6,010 bases of DNA from Bacteroidota bacterium (GTDB taxonomy: Bacteria > Bacteroidota > Ignavibacteria > UBA10030 > UBA6906): contig JAGDMJ010000224.1 of the NCBI GenBank assembly GCA_017860555.1, positions 1-6,010 on the forward strand, written 5' to 3'. Below are positions 1 to 6,010 of the stretch, piece by piece. The position numbers and the translations under genes are program-made. Numbering within the stretch: position 1 is the stretch's first letter; the number at the start of each line of letters is the position of its first letter. Below the pieces are notes generated by a model. The model was not told the origin of the DNA. It saw only the letters and a program-made list of their open reading frames with translations, and did no database searches.

Positions 1-3000
1 GCCGCCCTCACGTTCCTGGCTGTTCTCTTCCGGATATTTCTCCGCGTATTCCGACGGCGTCATCCCGAACCGTTCTTTGAACGCCTGCCCGAAATGAGAC
101 GGACTAGCGAAGCCTACCTCGTAGCCGATCTCTGAAATGTTGCCGTGGTGGTGACGAAGCAACCGCTCAGCGCGCTTCAGACGCTGGATTTTGAGGAACT
201 CGTGCGTGGATTGGCCGCTGAGAGCATGCACCTTCCTGTTCAATTGCATTCTGCTCAAACACATATCTCCTGCGAGGGTTTCCGTATCACAATCCGGTTC
301 AGCCATCCGCTTTTCGATAGTATCCATCAGTCTCTTCAGGAAACGCGCATCGGCCGAAGAGAGAGGGATATCCGCGGGTTCGAGGACCACCTTTTCACGG
401 AATTTCTTCCGCAGTGCCTGCCTGATCTCAATGAGATTGCGTACTCTCACGAGCAGCTCTTTCGCATCAAACGGCTTGATGATGTAATCGTCTGCTCCGG
501 TTTCAAACCCTTCCACCTTGCTCTCGCCGGAGGCCCTGGCAGTCAAGAGGATGACAGGAATGTGGCTGGTTCGCTCGTCGTTCTTCAAACGCCGGCATAG
601 CTCAACACCATCCATCCGCGGCATCATGATATCCGTGATGACGAGATCGGGTATCCACGCGAATGCGCTCTCCATCCCTTTTACACCATCTCCTGCCTCG
701 ATAACCCGGTAGCTCTCTTCCAGGTATCCACGGATATACCGGCGCAGTTCCACGTTGTCCTCCACCATGAGCACCAGCGGGGCAGCGGGTGGCCCCCCTG
801 TTTCCTCCGATCTCTCATCGGTCGGGTATGCTTCCTCTTCCTGGACCTCCATTCCCAGGGCCTCAGCCGATACAGTCGTCCCGGGCGCGGGTTCCATGAT
901 CTGGTCCGGGGTGTACATCTCATCCCCAAGCGGAAATCCGACAACAAATGTACTGCCCTCTCCCTCCTTGCTAGTTGCATTGATATACCCGCGGTGAAGC
1001 TCGACCAGCTCTTTTGTCAGCGAGAGGCCGATCCCCGTTCCACTGTGCCGGCGCGTGGAGGAGCTGTCTACCTGGTAGAAGCGATCGAAGATCTTGCCGA
1101 GCCTATCCCGCGGGATGCCCATCCCGGTGTCCGAGACGGAGATTTCTGCCCAACCTGTGTCCGCTCTGTGTTCTCCGTCAGGAGCAATGGATTCATCACT
1201 TTCAATCCGGCGCCTGAGGGTCACTACAATCTCTCCTCCGGGTCCGGTGAACTTGAAGGCATTGGAGAGCAGGTTGGTTACGATCTTCTCCAATTTTTCC
1301 TGATCGATGAAAGCGGCCAGCGACCGTTCGTGCGGATTGAAGACCAGCGTGATCTTTCTCCGGTCAGCCAGGGAAGAGAAGGATGCGACGATCCGTTGAA
1401 GCAACGGCACGAGGTCCATAGAGCTGACCTGCAGCACCATATGTCCGGCGTCGAGCCTGGAGAGATCGAGGAGCTGGTTAATCAGGTTGAGCAGATTGTG
1501 GGCGTTGTGCTGGATCGTCTCGAGATCTCTCCGGTCATCGGGATCGGTCGTATGAGATGATATCTTTTCGGCAGGCCCGAGGATGAGGGTCAGCGGTGTG
1601 CGGCATTCATGCGAGATATTGGCGAAGAATTGGGCCTTCAACTGGTCTACTTCAAGGAGTTTCCGGGCTTCGAAGCCTTTCATCTCCAATTGATGCCGTA
1701 GCTGGACCCGGCGGCGGTCGTATCGCCAGGTACCGTACAGTGCCGAAGCTGCCAGGAGTGTAAAGAGGGCGTAGGCCCAGCGTGTTTTCCACCAGGGGGG
1801 ATGCACAATGACGGACAAAGTTGTGATGCTGTCACTCCACACGCCATTTGCGTCTGTTGCCTTGACCTGAAAGAGATAGCTGCCATGGTCAAGATTTGTG
1901 TAGCCGGCATAGGCACGCGTCCCCGCCTGGACCCAGTCGCGGTCAAACCCCTCCATCTTGTAGGCGTAGTTGATCGTATTGATGCGTAGAAACTCAAGTG
2001 CTGAGAACCGGAAGGAAAAAAAGTTCTGATTATGGGAGAGACTTACTTCGCGGATCCGATGGATTGGCATCGGGAGCGGAATGCTGTTTTCAAACACTCG
2101 GAAGTCTGTCAAGATCACCCTGCCGGAAGCCCCCGGTGAAGGTAAATCCTCGGGCCGGAACGCAACAATGGAACCGTCTGTGTCGGTGACATACATCGTC
2201 CGGCTGACGGGCTCAAAGAGCGCCCTGGCATACTGAGTGCGCCGGAGGCCGTCTACCTCGGTGAAGTCCTGGAAACGCGAGCGCGTGCGATCGAACCGGC
2301 TGATTCCGCTGGCGTGGGCTAACCAGAGATCGCCCTTCTGATCCAGAGCCATCCCGCGGATGAAATGTCCCTGGTCATTGGACTCCTGCCCGGTCGCCGC
2401 GAAGCGCTCGAAGCTGTCCGTCTCTCTGATGTAGCGGTGCAAACCGGAATCTGTCCCGATCCAGATCGTGCCCGTAGAATCCATCAGGAGCGCTCGAATG
2501 ACCGTCATCTTGAGTGCCCCGGTTGCGCCGGGCGCGCTGGAGTAACGGCGGTAGCGCTCTGTTCGTGGATCAAAGCGGAACAGCCCCTGCCCGAAGGTGC
2601 CAAACCAGATCTCTCCGTTTGTGTCTTCAATCATCGACCTCACGCCGCCGGTAAGCAATCCCTCCCCGGGCAGCGTGTCCCGGTCATACCGTGTTACGAG
2701 CCCTGTTCCGGGATCGACTCGGGCGAGGACAGGTTTTGCATGTTCCGGGCTCGGTGAGGAGAACCAGAGGGGACCATCTCGTCCTGCGCAGACATAGCTG
2801 GCCCTGTCTATGCCCGGCACGGGGTCCAACGTTCCCTTCCGGGCATTGAACCTGTAGAGCCTGGGCAAGAGTACAAGCCAGGATGTGCCATCAGGCGTCA
2901 TGGCAGCATTGACCATTTGCAGGTCGCCTGGCGGCCTATCGGTCACCGGAAAGATCTTCAGGCGAAGTGTTTGCAGGTCGATTTGCACAACCTCGCCGAA

Positions 3001-4287
3001 GGGGACAGTTGTCCAGAAGTAGCGGCTGCCCACAGCAGATATGGGTCGCAACATTTCCCCTGGTCGGAGCTCAACGGGCTTCGGAGTCACGACGGCGAAA
3101 TGTTGGCGGCTGACTGCAACGCGCCAGACCGCCCCGTCAGCGATCACCCAGAGAATGTCCGGACTTCCAGGCTGTGTTCCGCTGCCAGCCCGCTCGTGGG
3201 CGATGTGCCTCACCGATCGCATCTGGGCCACAGGAACATTCCACCTGGACAGGGTGGATATCGAGGCTGCTGCCGGGGCATCGAGGTAGTAGGTGAACAC
3301 TCCAAGGCTTCGGTCGAGGCGAACCAGGCCATGGGTGGCAGTTCCCAGCCAGAAGTTGCCCATGTCGTCCTCAGCCATGGAGGTGACAAGACTATCATGG
3401 AGGCCCGAGGGCTCTGCCGGTCTTGTCGGGAAGAAGCGCGAAGTGCCCCTGGCGAAATCAAAAGCGCTGATCCCACGCGTTGTCGCGAACCAGAGAATTC
3501 CATCTCTGTCAGGATGCAGGCACAAGATCTCATTTGAGGGGAGGCGGAACGGGGGAGGAGTGGCCGTCGTAAAGTTGGTGAAGCGGTTGGCTGCGGGATC
3601 GTATGCCGAGAGGCCGCGGCGTGATCCGGCCCAGACTCTTCCGTCTCTCCCCACTTTCACGTGAAGAACTGTATCACACAGGAGAGAATTCGCATCACCT
3701 GGAGTTCTGAGGAAGCGCTGAAAAGCATGCGTGGTGCAATCGAACCTGTTCAAGCCACGGAGCGTCCCCACCCAGATGCTGCCCTTGCCATCGGGGCACA
3801 TGCAGCAGACGGTGTTGTTGCTGATCGTTGCCGGCTCGCCGGCTACGGTGGTGAACCGTTCGAATCCTCCGGTGCGATCATCAAACCTCTGAAAGCCGTA
3901 CTGTGCTCCGAGCCACAGGTTGCCGCTCTCATCCTCCGCGCCACAAGCGAGAAAACTGGCCATTCGTGATTCCGGCTTGTCCCAGGGTTCGTGGAAATAC
4001 CGCTCCTCGTAACCGTCGTGGCGATAGAGGCCACCCGCTGTAACCACCCAGAGCATACCATCCTTGCGCCGGTGAACCTCCCGGGGACCCGCCACCACCC
4101 AGAATCTGTCGAACGTGACAGCGATATCCGGCTGGCGAAGTGAGAGTTGTCGCTCACTGCGGCTGGACGCAGTGCTCACGCGGGCTGGGAGTTGTGCCTG
4201 TGCCTTGGTTTGAGGCGCAAAACTGAGAAGAGCAAGGAGAACGAGGGTGGCGCCAAGCAGGATGCGGGCAAGCGAGAAAGATCGCAT
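1..4287 (-). CDS. Hybrid two-component system (HTCS) sensor kinase/AraC regulator, C-terminal end cut by window edge
   Basis: A single uninterrupted frame of 1429 codons runs off the left edge without a stop; only the extreme C-terminus should be missing. Domains in order: signal peptide (about 1-31, basic N-end, hydrophobic 9-24, likely cleavage after AQA); 14 beta-propeller blades (about 60-715, repeats such as IWVGTLRGLNRFD near 171 and IWFGTFGQGLFRFD near 560), consistent with two seven-bladed sensor propellers; Y_Y_Y domain (about 765-828); membrane helix (about 837-855); HisKA with phospho-acceptor His893 (ISHECRTPLT); HATPase with N1005-N1009, DTGMGIP at 1053, GTGIG at 1083; acidic linker (1121-1169); receiver with E1176-D1177, phospho-acceptor Asp1219, Thr1249 and Lys1271; AraC-type double HTH (about 1311-1414). 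All catalytic residues are present. Family knowledge: a periplasmic ligand, often a glycan fragment in Bacteroidota, triggers phosphorelay to the DNA-binding domain. The ligand and target genes here are unknown. The ATG at 4287 is supported by GGGAGG five bases upstream and by the signal peptide. Confidence 0.97.
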   Translation of the reverse strand, partial: MRSFSLARILLGATLVLLALLSFAPQTKAQAQLPARVSTASSRSERQLSLRQPDIAVTFDRFWVVAGPREVHRRKDGMLWVVTAGGLYRHDGYEERYFHEPWDKPESRMASFLACGAEDESGNLWLGAQYGFQRFDDRTGGFERFTTVAGEPATISNNTVCCMCPDGKGSIWVGTLRGLNRFDCTTHAFQRFLRTPGDANSLLCDTVLHVKVGRDGRVWAGSRRGLSAYDPAANRFTNFTTATPPPFRLPSNEILCLHPDRDGILWFATTRGISAFDFARGTSRFFPTRPAEPSGLHDSLVTSMAEDDMGNFWLGTATHGLVRLDRSLGVFTYYLDAPAAASISTLSRWNVPVAQMRSVRHIAHERAGSGTQPGSPDILWVIADGAVWRVAVSRQHFAVVTPKPVELRPGEMLRPISAVGSRYFWTTVPFGEVVQIDLQTLRLKIFPVTDRPPGDLQMVNAAMTPDGTSWLVLLPRLYRFNARKGTLDPVPGIDRASYVCAGRDGPLWFSSPSPEHAKPVLARVDPGTGLVTRYDRDTLPGEGLLTGGVRSMIEDTNGEIWFGTFGQGLFRFDPRTERYRRYSSAPGATGALKMTVIRALLMDSTGTIWIGTDSGLHRYIRETDSFERFAATGQESNDQGHFIRGMALDQKGDLWLAHASGISRFDRTRSRFQDFTEVDGLRRTQYARALFEPVSRTMYVTDTDGSIVAFRPEDLPSPGASGRVILTDFRVFENSIPLPMPIHRIREVSLSHNQNFFSFRFSALEFLRINTINYAYKMEGFDRDWVQAGTRAYAGYTNLDHGSYLFQVKATDANGVWSDSITTLSVIVHPPWWKTRWAYALFTLLAASALYGTWRYDRRRVQLRHQLEMKGFEARKLLEVDQLKAQFFANISHECRTPLTLILGPAEKISSHTTDPDDRRDLETIQHNAHNLLNLINQLLDLSRLDAGHMVLQVSSMDLVPLLQRIVASFSSLADRRKITLVFNPHERSLAAFIDQEKLEKIVTNLLSNAFKFTGPGGEIVVTLRRRIESDESIAPDGEHRADTGWAEISVSDTGMGIPRDRLGKIFDRFYQVDSSSTRRHSGTGIGLSLTKELVELHRGYINATSKEGEGSTFVVGFPLGDEMYTPDQIMEPAPGTTVSAEALGMEVQEEEAYPTDERSEETGGPPAAPLVLMVEDNVELRRYIRGYLEESYRVIEAGDGVKGMESAFAWIPDLVITDIMMPRMDGVELCRRLKNDERTSHIPVILLTARASGESKVEGFETGADDYIIKPFDAKELLVRVRNLIEIRQALRKKFREKVVLEPADIPLSSADARFLKRLMDTIEKRMAEPDCDTETLAGDMCLSRMQLNRKVHALSGQSTHEFLKIQRLKRAERLLRHHHGNISEIGYEVGFASPSHFGQAFKERFGMTPSEYAEKYPEENSQEREGG

Positions 4288-4292
4288 GTGAT

Positions 4293-4298
4293 CCTCCC
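4293..4298 (-). promoter_or_regulatory. Ribosome binding site of the HTCS gene
   Basis: GGGAGG on the minus strand lies five bases before the ATG at 4287. It fixes the start codon, which is also the one that gives a proper signal peptide. Such a strong Shine-Dalgarno sequence is not typical of Bacteroidia. Confidence 0.85.
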
Positions 4299-4372
4299 GG
4301 GGGGACAGCCTGTATTGATCAGCACACGGTTTACCCAATCGCCAGAGGCGCTTGGGACTCTGCTCCCGGCAG

Positions 4373-4401
4373 AATATAGACAGCCCGGACGGCACTGTCA
4401 A
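4373..4401 (-). promoter_or_regulatory. Sigma-70-type promoter of the HTCS gene
   Basis: On the minus strand a perfect -35 box TTGACA (4401-4396) is followed by exactly 17 bases and then TATATT (4378-4373), one base off the TATAAT consensus. Transcription would start near 4366, giving a leader of about 78 bases before the ATG at 4287. Position, orientation and spacing all fit the HTCS gene. Direct repeats end 11 bases upstream of the -35 box, so an activator or repressor bound there would touch RNA polymerase. Start site and usage are inferred from sequence only. Confidence 0.8.
4379..4399. repeat. Imperfect inverted repeat inside the promoter spacer
   Basis: The arms GACAG-C-CCG (4379-4387) and CGG-CA-CTGTC (4390-4399) are complementary except for one extra base, around a GA centre. 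The element fills the spacer of the HTCS promoter and overlaps most of its -35 box, where a bound protein would block polymerase. The outer arms are only 5 bp, and chance cannot be excluded because part of the symmetry comes from the promoter box itself. Confidence 0.35.
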
Positions 4402-4411
4402 GGTGAATGCC

Positions 4412-4453
4412 GGGAATGTTACACTTCCGAGAGAGAATGTTACAGTCAAGAGA
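4412..4453. promoter_or_regulatory. Tandem 21-bp direct repeats, probable AraC-type operator
   Basis: Two adjacent 21-bp units (4412-4432 and 4433-4453) match at 16 of 21 positions and share the exact decamer GAATGTTACA (4414-4423 and 4435-4444) plus a GAGA end. The 21-bp period is two helical turns, so both copies face the same side of the DNA, as is known for AraC-family tandem sites. A weaker in-phase copy, GGCACTGTCA (7 of 10), begins one period further at 4391 and overlaps the -35 box of the HTCS promoter. The repeats sit at about -46 to -87 of the predicted HTCS start, and about 70 bases before the ATG of the divergent small regulator. Either the HTCS output domain or the small regulator is a candidate binder; which one is unknown. 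Confidence 0.7.
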
Positions 4454-4508
4454 GAACAGGGGACGGAGGGATCGTAACCTTACGTCAGCGCTGCCTCCCA
4501 CACAGAAC

Positions 4509-4515
4509 AAAGGGG
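4509..4515 (+). promoter_or_regulatory. Ribosome binding site of the small AraC-type gene
   Basis: AAAGGGG ends seven bases before the ATG at 4523 and supports that start. No convincing -35/-10 pair was found for this gene. A weak TAACCT at 4475-4480 lacks a partner -35, which would fit an activator-dependent promoter working from the upstream direct repeats. Confidence 0.6.
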
Positions 4516-4522
4516 TCCTCCC

Positions 4523-4960
4523 ATGCCCCGAAATCCTCTATTTGATGCTCTTGATCGCATCCTGCATCCCGCACCGGAGAAGCCTCCTCTTTCCGCAAGG
4601 GATCGGATGTTTCTGAATGAATTCCACAAGATCGTTACGGAACAGCAATCCAATCCGGAATTCACGACCGAAGTTGCGGCAGCCACTGCAGGCATGAGCC
4701 GGATGCACCTGAACCGGAAATTGCGCGCGTTGACCGGGCAGTCAACGCACGAGTACATCCTGGGGAAACGTCTGGAGATAGCGCGTGAGCTTTTGCCGGG
4801 GCCTCTGCCCATAGAATCTATCGTGACCCTCGTGGGCTTCAAGAGCAGTTCGCATTTCGGGAAGGTCTTTCGACAGAGATTCGGGATCACGCCCTCGGCT
4901 TTCCGCATGAAGACCTCTCTGCCGAGGGAACCGCCTGGCCCGAGGTCGGAAGGGAAGTGA
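4523..4960 (+). CDS. Small stand-alone AraC-family transcriptional regulator, HTCS output-domain type
   Basis: The 145-residue cytoplasmic protein is almost only a DNA-binding domain. A short N-terminal part (1-30) leads into an AraC double HTH (about 30-127): first recognition helix SRMHLNRKLRAL (59-70), then the conserved GQSTHEYI, and second helix region SSSHFGKVFRQRFGITPSAF (108-127). The tail is basic and proline-rich. It lacks any sensor, receiver or sugar-binding domain, and is much shorter than the usual AraC regulator of about 290 residues. By hand alignment residues 59-127 match HTCS residues 1345-1414 at about 37 of 70 positions, closest in the DNA-contacting helices, so it looks like an output domain freed from an HTCS protein. 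It is transcribed away from the HTCS gene, sharing the 235-bp region with the 21-bp repeats. The ATG has AAAGGGG upstream. Its target is inferred, not shown; it may activate, or compete with, the HTCS protein. Confidence 0.9.
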   Translation: MPRNPLFDALDRILHPAPEKPPLSARDRMFLNEFHKIVTEQQSNPEFTTEVAAATAGMSRMHLNRKLRALTGQSTHEYILGKRLEIARELLPGPLPIESIVTLVGFKSSSHFGKVFRQRFGITPSAFRMKTSLPREPPGPRSEGK

Positions 4961-5047
4961 CGGTACGTTCAAAGCAGCATTGCAAATTTCCACGAACTCA
5001 ATGACGGCAAGGGATAGTCTGCCGCCAGTACGTCCCATAACATCATG

Positions 5048-5053
5048 AAGGAG
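5048..5053 (+). promoter_or_regulatory. Ribosome binding site that decides the lipoprotein start
   Basis: AAGGAG lies six bases before the ATG at 5060. An in-frame ATG at 5045 would put this site inside the coding region and has no ribosome site of its own, so 5060 is preferred. Confidence 0.85.
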
Positions 5054-5059
5054 AATGTC

Positions 5060-5737
5060 ATGAAAAAGCTCTGCAGAATACAGTTGCTGATGACATTGTT
5101 GGCGTTTGTGCTTGCGGGGTGTTCGGATAACCCTGGTCCGGTGGCGTCGCCAAACGAGGCTGCGATTTCGGCGCCGGATCCTCTGGCTGGTCTCGGAAAG
5201 GGCGGACCGTGGGTCAATTCCGTCTCGGGGAACGTCCACGTTTTTCTGCACGCCACAAACGGAGCCTCCGAAAAGCACTGGACGCTGTTTACCAACATGA
5301 GCCTGAGTGCAATGCTCGAGCAGGGGAATGTCGTCTCCGGGAATATCACAACGCGCAAGATAGGCACACCATTGCCGGGTGATTTCCCGGAGTTTTCGGG
5401 AAAGATGATCCAGCTAATTGTGGAAGAGAATCCTGCGGTGGGGAGGATGGCGAAAGTGATGTTTGAGGTCACCAAAGGGGTGGATCTCTTTCCACCCGCG
5501 TTTGGTCCAACTCCCATCGGATGCCTGGTGATCGTCGATGGAGGAGAAGGACAGAACGCTCTTCCCGACTGCATCTCTGCCCTCATCGCAATAGATTCAC
5601 CGGCTATCATGCAGTTGTATGGCTTCTACGGCATGGATCCAAGTGACTATATCAATGCCCTCATACCCGTACTTCCATACTACGGTCTTGACTCTCCGTA
5701 TCAGGCGGTCAGCAACGGCAATATCCAGGTCCGATAG
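5060..5737 (+). CDS. Predicted lipoprotein of unknown function
   Basis: The 225-residue protein starts with a lipoprotein signal (MKKLCRIQ, then a hydrophobic stretch to residue 18) and a lipobox LAGC with the lipidated Cys at 21. Ser at +2 does not suggest inner-membrane retention by the E. coli Lol rule, so outer-membrane anchoring is plausible. A Pro/Ala/Ser-rich tether (22-48) precedes a domain with alternating hydrophobic residues (about 52-180, probably beta-rich), including VSGNVHVFLH (55-64) and GNVVSGNITT (89-98). It then has CLVIVDGGEGQNALPDCIS (155-173); Cys155 and Cys171 could form a disulfide. From memory, a DxGEGxNAxPDxIS-like motif recurs in uncharacterised secreted proteins of FCB-type bacteria; this was not verified. 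It lies 99 bases after the small AraC gene with no clear promoter or terminator between, so co-transcription is possible. An intrinsic terminator follows. No enzyme motif was recognised. Confidence 0.88.
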   Translation: MKKLCRIQLLMTLLAFVLAGCSDNPGPVASPNEAAISAPDPLAGLGKGGPWVNSVSGNVHVFLHATNGASEKHWTLFTNMSLSAMLEQGNVVSGNITTRKIGTPLPGDFPEFSGKMIQLIVEENPAVGRMAKVMFEVTKGVDLFPPAFGPTPIGCLVIVDGGEGQNALPDCISALIAIDSPAIMQLYGFYGMDPSDYINALIPVLPYYGLDSPYQAVSNGNIQVR

Positions 5738-5763
5738 ACTTCGTGGCGAAGAAGCCTGTACTT

Positions 5764-5789
5764 GCCCGGGCAGTCCTGTCCGGGCTTTT
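5764..5789 (+). terminator. Rho-independent terminator after the lipoprotein gene
   Basis: A nine-pair stem, GCCCGGGCA (5764-5772) with TGTCCGGGC (5777-5785), has one G-U pair and a four-base GTCC loop, and is followed directly by TTTTCTGTCT. It begins 26 bases after the lipoprotein stop. There is no T-run on the other strand, so it works only for plus-strand transcription. Confidence 0.85.
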
Positions 5790-5821
5790 CTGTCTGCGTT
5801 CTCCCGGATGCCTCTCAGCAC

Positions 5822-5845
5822 GGCAGGCATAGTAGAATGCCGGCC
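5822..5845. repeat. Inverted repeat between the convergent genes
   Basis: GGCAGGCAT (5822-5830) pairs with ATGCCGGCC (5837-5845) at eight of nine positions around a six-base loop. It lies downstream of both the plus-strand lipoprotein gene and the minus-strand gene that ends at 5906. Neither side has a T-run, so it is not a standard intrinsic terminator. It may be a 3'-end stabilising or Rho-assisted hairpin for the minus-strand transcript, or chance. Confidence 0.4.
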
Positions 5846-5905
5846 CCACCCACCCCACATCTGCCAGTATGCCAACCCGGCCGTGGGACCAGAAGAATCG
5901 TCCTA

Positions 5906-6010
5906 TCAGTGAGCTTCGGATCTCTGAGTCATGTACTCTGAAGGAGACAGGCCGAACTGTTCCTTGAATGCCTTCGCGAAGTGCGAGGGGCTGGAAAAGC
6001 CAACTTCATA
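5906..6010 (-). CDS. C-terminal end of a second AraC-type output domain, probably another HTCS protein (partial)
   Basis: Only the last 34 residues and the TGA stop (5908-5906) are inside the window; the start lies beyond the right edge. The residues form the second helix-turn-helix and closing motif of an AraC domain: YEVGFSSPSHFAKAF, then KEQFGLSPSEY, then a short tail. Twenty of the first 26 residues equal the matching stretch of the HTCS protein at the left (residues 1389-1414), closer than the small regulator at 4523 is. Same strand and high similarity suggest a paralogous HTCS gene, but a smaller AraC regulator cannot be excluded from this fragment. DNA differs at many synonymous sites, so the duplication is not recent. 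Confidence 0.85.
   Translation of the reverse strand, partial: YEVGFSSPSHFAKAFKEQFGLSPSEYMTQRSEAH

Noticed and set aside
145..600. Plus-strand open frame of 151 codons
   Set aside because: It lies opposite the receiver and HTH region of the HTCS gene, whose minus-strand frame has every family motif. No ribosome site or recognisable domain.
994..1560. Plus-strand open frame of 188 codons
   Set aside because: Antisense to the HisKA/HATPase part of the HTCS gene; the open frame is a by-product of GC-rich codon use.
2917..3537. Plus-strand open frame of 206 codons, and a 107-codon minus-strand frame at 3210-3533
   Set aside because: Both overlap the propeller domain in other frames. The true frame shows regular propeller repeats; these show no repeat or motif.
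5045..5059. Upstream ATG at 5045 as the lipoprotein start
   Set aside because: It would place the AAGGAG site inside the gene and has no ribosome site of its own; the start at 5060 gives a cleaner signal peptide.
4961..5059. Possible separate promoter for the lipoprotein gene (TTGCAA at 4980-4985)
   Set aside because: No -10 box at a usable distance; GATAGT at 5013 is too far away. Transcription from the small AraC gene is equally possible.
4742..5278. Minus-strand open frame of 178 codons, and another at 4480-4908
   Set aside because: They overlap the small AraC gene, whose conserved HTH motifs are clear in the plus frame.
4969..5610. Minus-strand open frame of 213 codons opposite the lipoprotein gene
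   Set aside because: The plus-strand frame has AAGGAG at the right distance, a lipobox, and a terminator after its stop. The minus frame has none of these and its translation has no recognisable motif.
5619..5912. Plus-strand open frame of 97 codons, and a minus-strand frame at 5597-5875
   Set aside because: They overlap the lipoprotein end, run across the terminator, and show no motif or ribosome site.

Overview
The window is a signalling-rich stretch of a GC-rich bacterial genome. It is almost filled by one very large minus-strand gene (4287 down past base 1), a hybrid two-component system (HTCS) protein. This protein carries, in one chain, a periplasmic two-propeller sensor, a Y_Y_Y domain, a membrane helix, a histidine kinase, a receiver and an AraC-type DNA-binding domain. 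At the right edge (6010 to 5906, minus strand) lies the last 34 residues of a second protein with the same kind of AraC-type end. The window therefore sits between two same-strand, probably paralogous HTCS genes.

Between them are two plus-strand genes. The first (4523-4960) is a small stand-alone AraC-type regulator whose DNA-binding domain is about half identical, by hand alignment, to the output domain of the HTCS protein next door. The second (5060-5737) is a 225-residue lipoprotein of unknown function with a clear lipobox and a GEG-x-NA-x-PD motif. A good intrinsic terminator follows it (5764-5789).

The 235-bp divergent region between the HTCS gene and the small regulator is the most informative non-coding part. 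It holds a near-perfect sigma-70 promoter for the HTCS gene (TTGACA, 17 bp, TATATT, minus strand, 4401-4373). Directly upstream of its -35 box is a pair of 21-bp direct repeats containing the identical decamer GAATGTTACA (4412-4453). That repeat length and position is what is expected of an AraC-family operator. An imperfect inverted repeat fills the promoter spacer. A plausible but untested circuit is that the HTCS protein, the small regulator, or both compete at these repeats to control one or both divergent genes.

Taxonomy: HTCS proteins are best known from Bacteroidota. However, the strong Shine-Dalgarno sequences (GGGAGG, AAGGAG, AAGGGG) and the canonical TTGACA/TATATT promoter are unlike typical Bacteroidia, which use weak ribosome sites and a TTTG/TAnnTTTG-type promoter. 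This points to a GC-rich lineage outside Bacteroidia, perhaps elsewhere in the FCB group. That is an inference and no species is proposed. No RNA genes, CRISPR arrays, insertion sequences or phage genes were seen.
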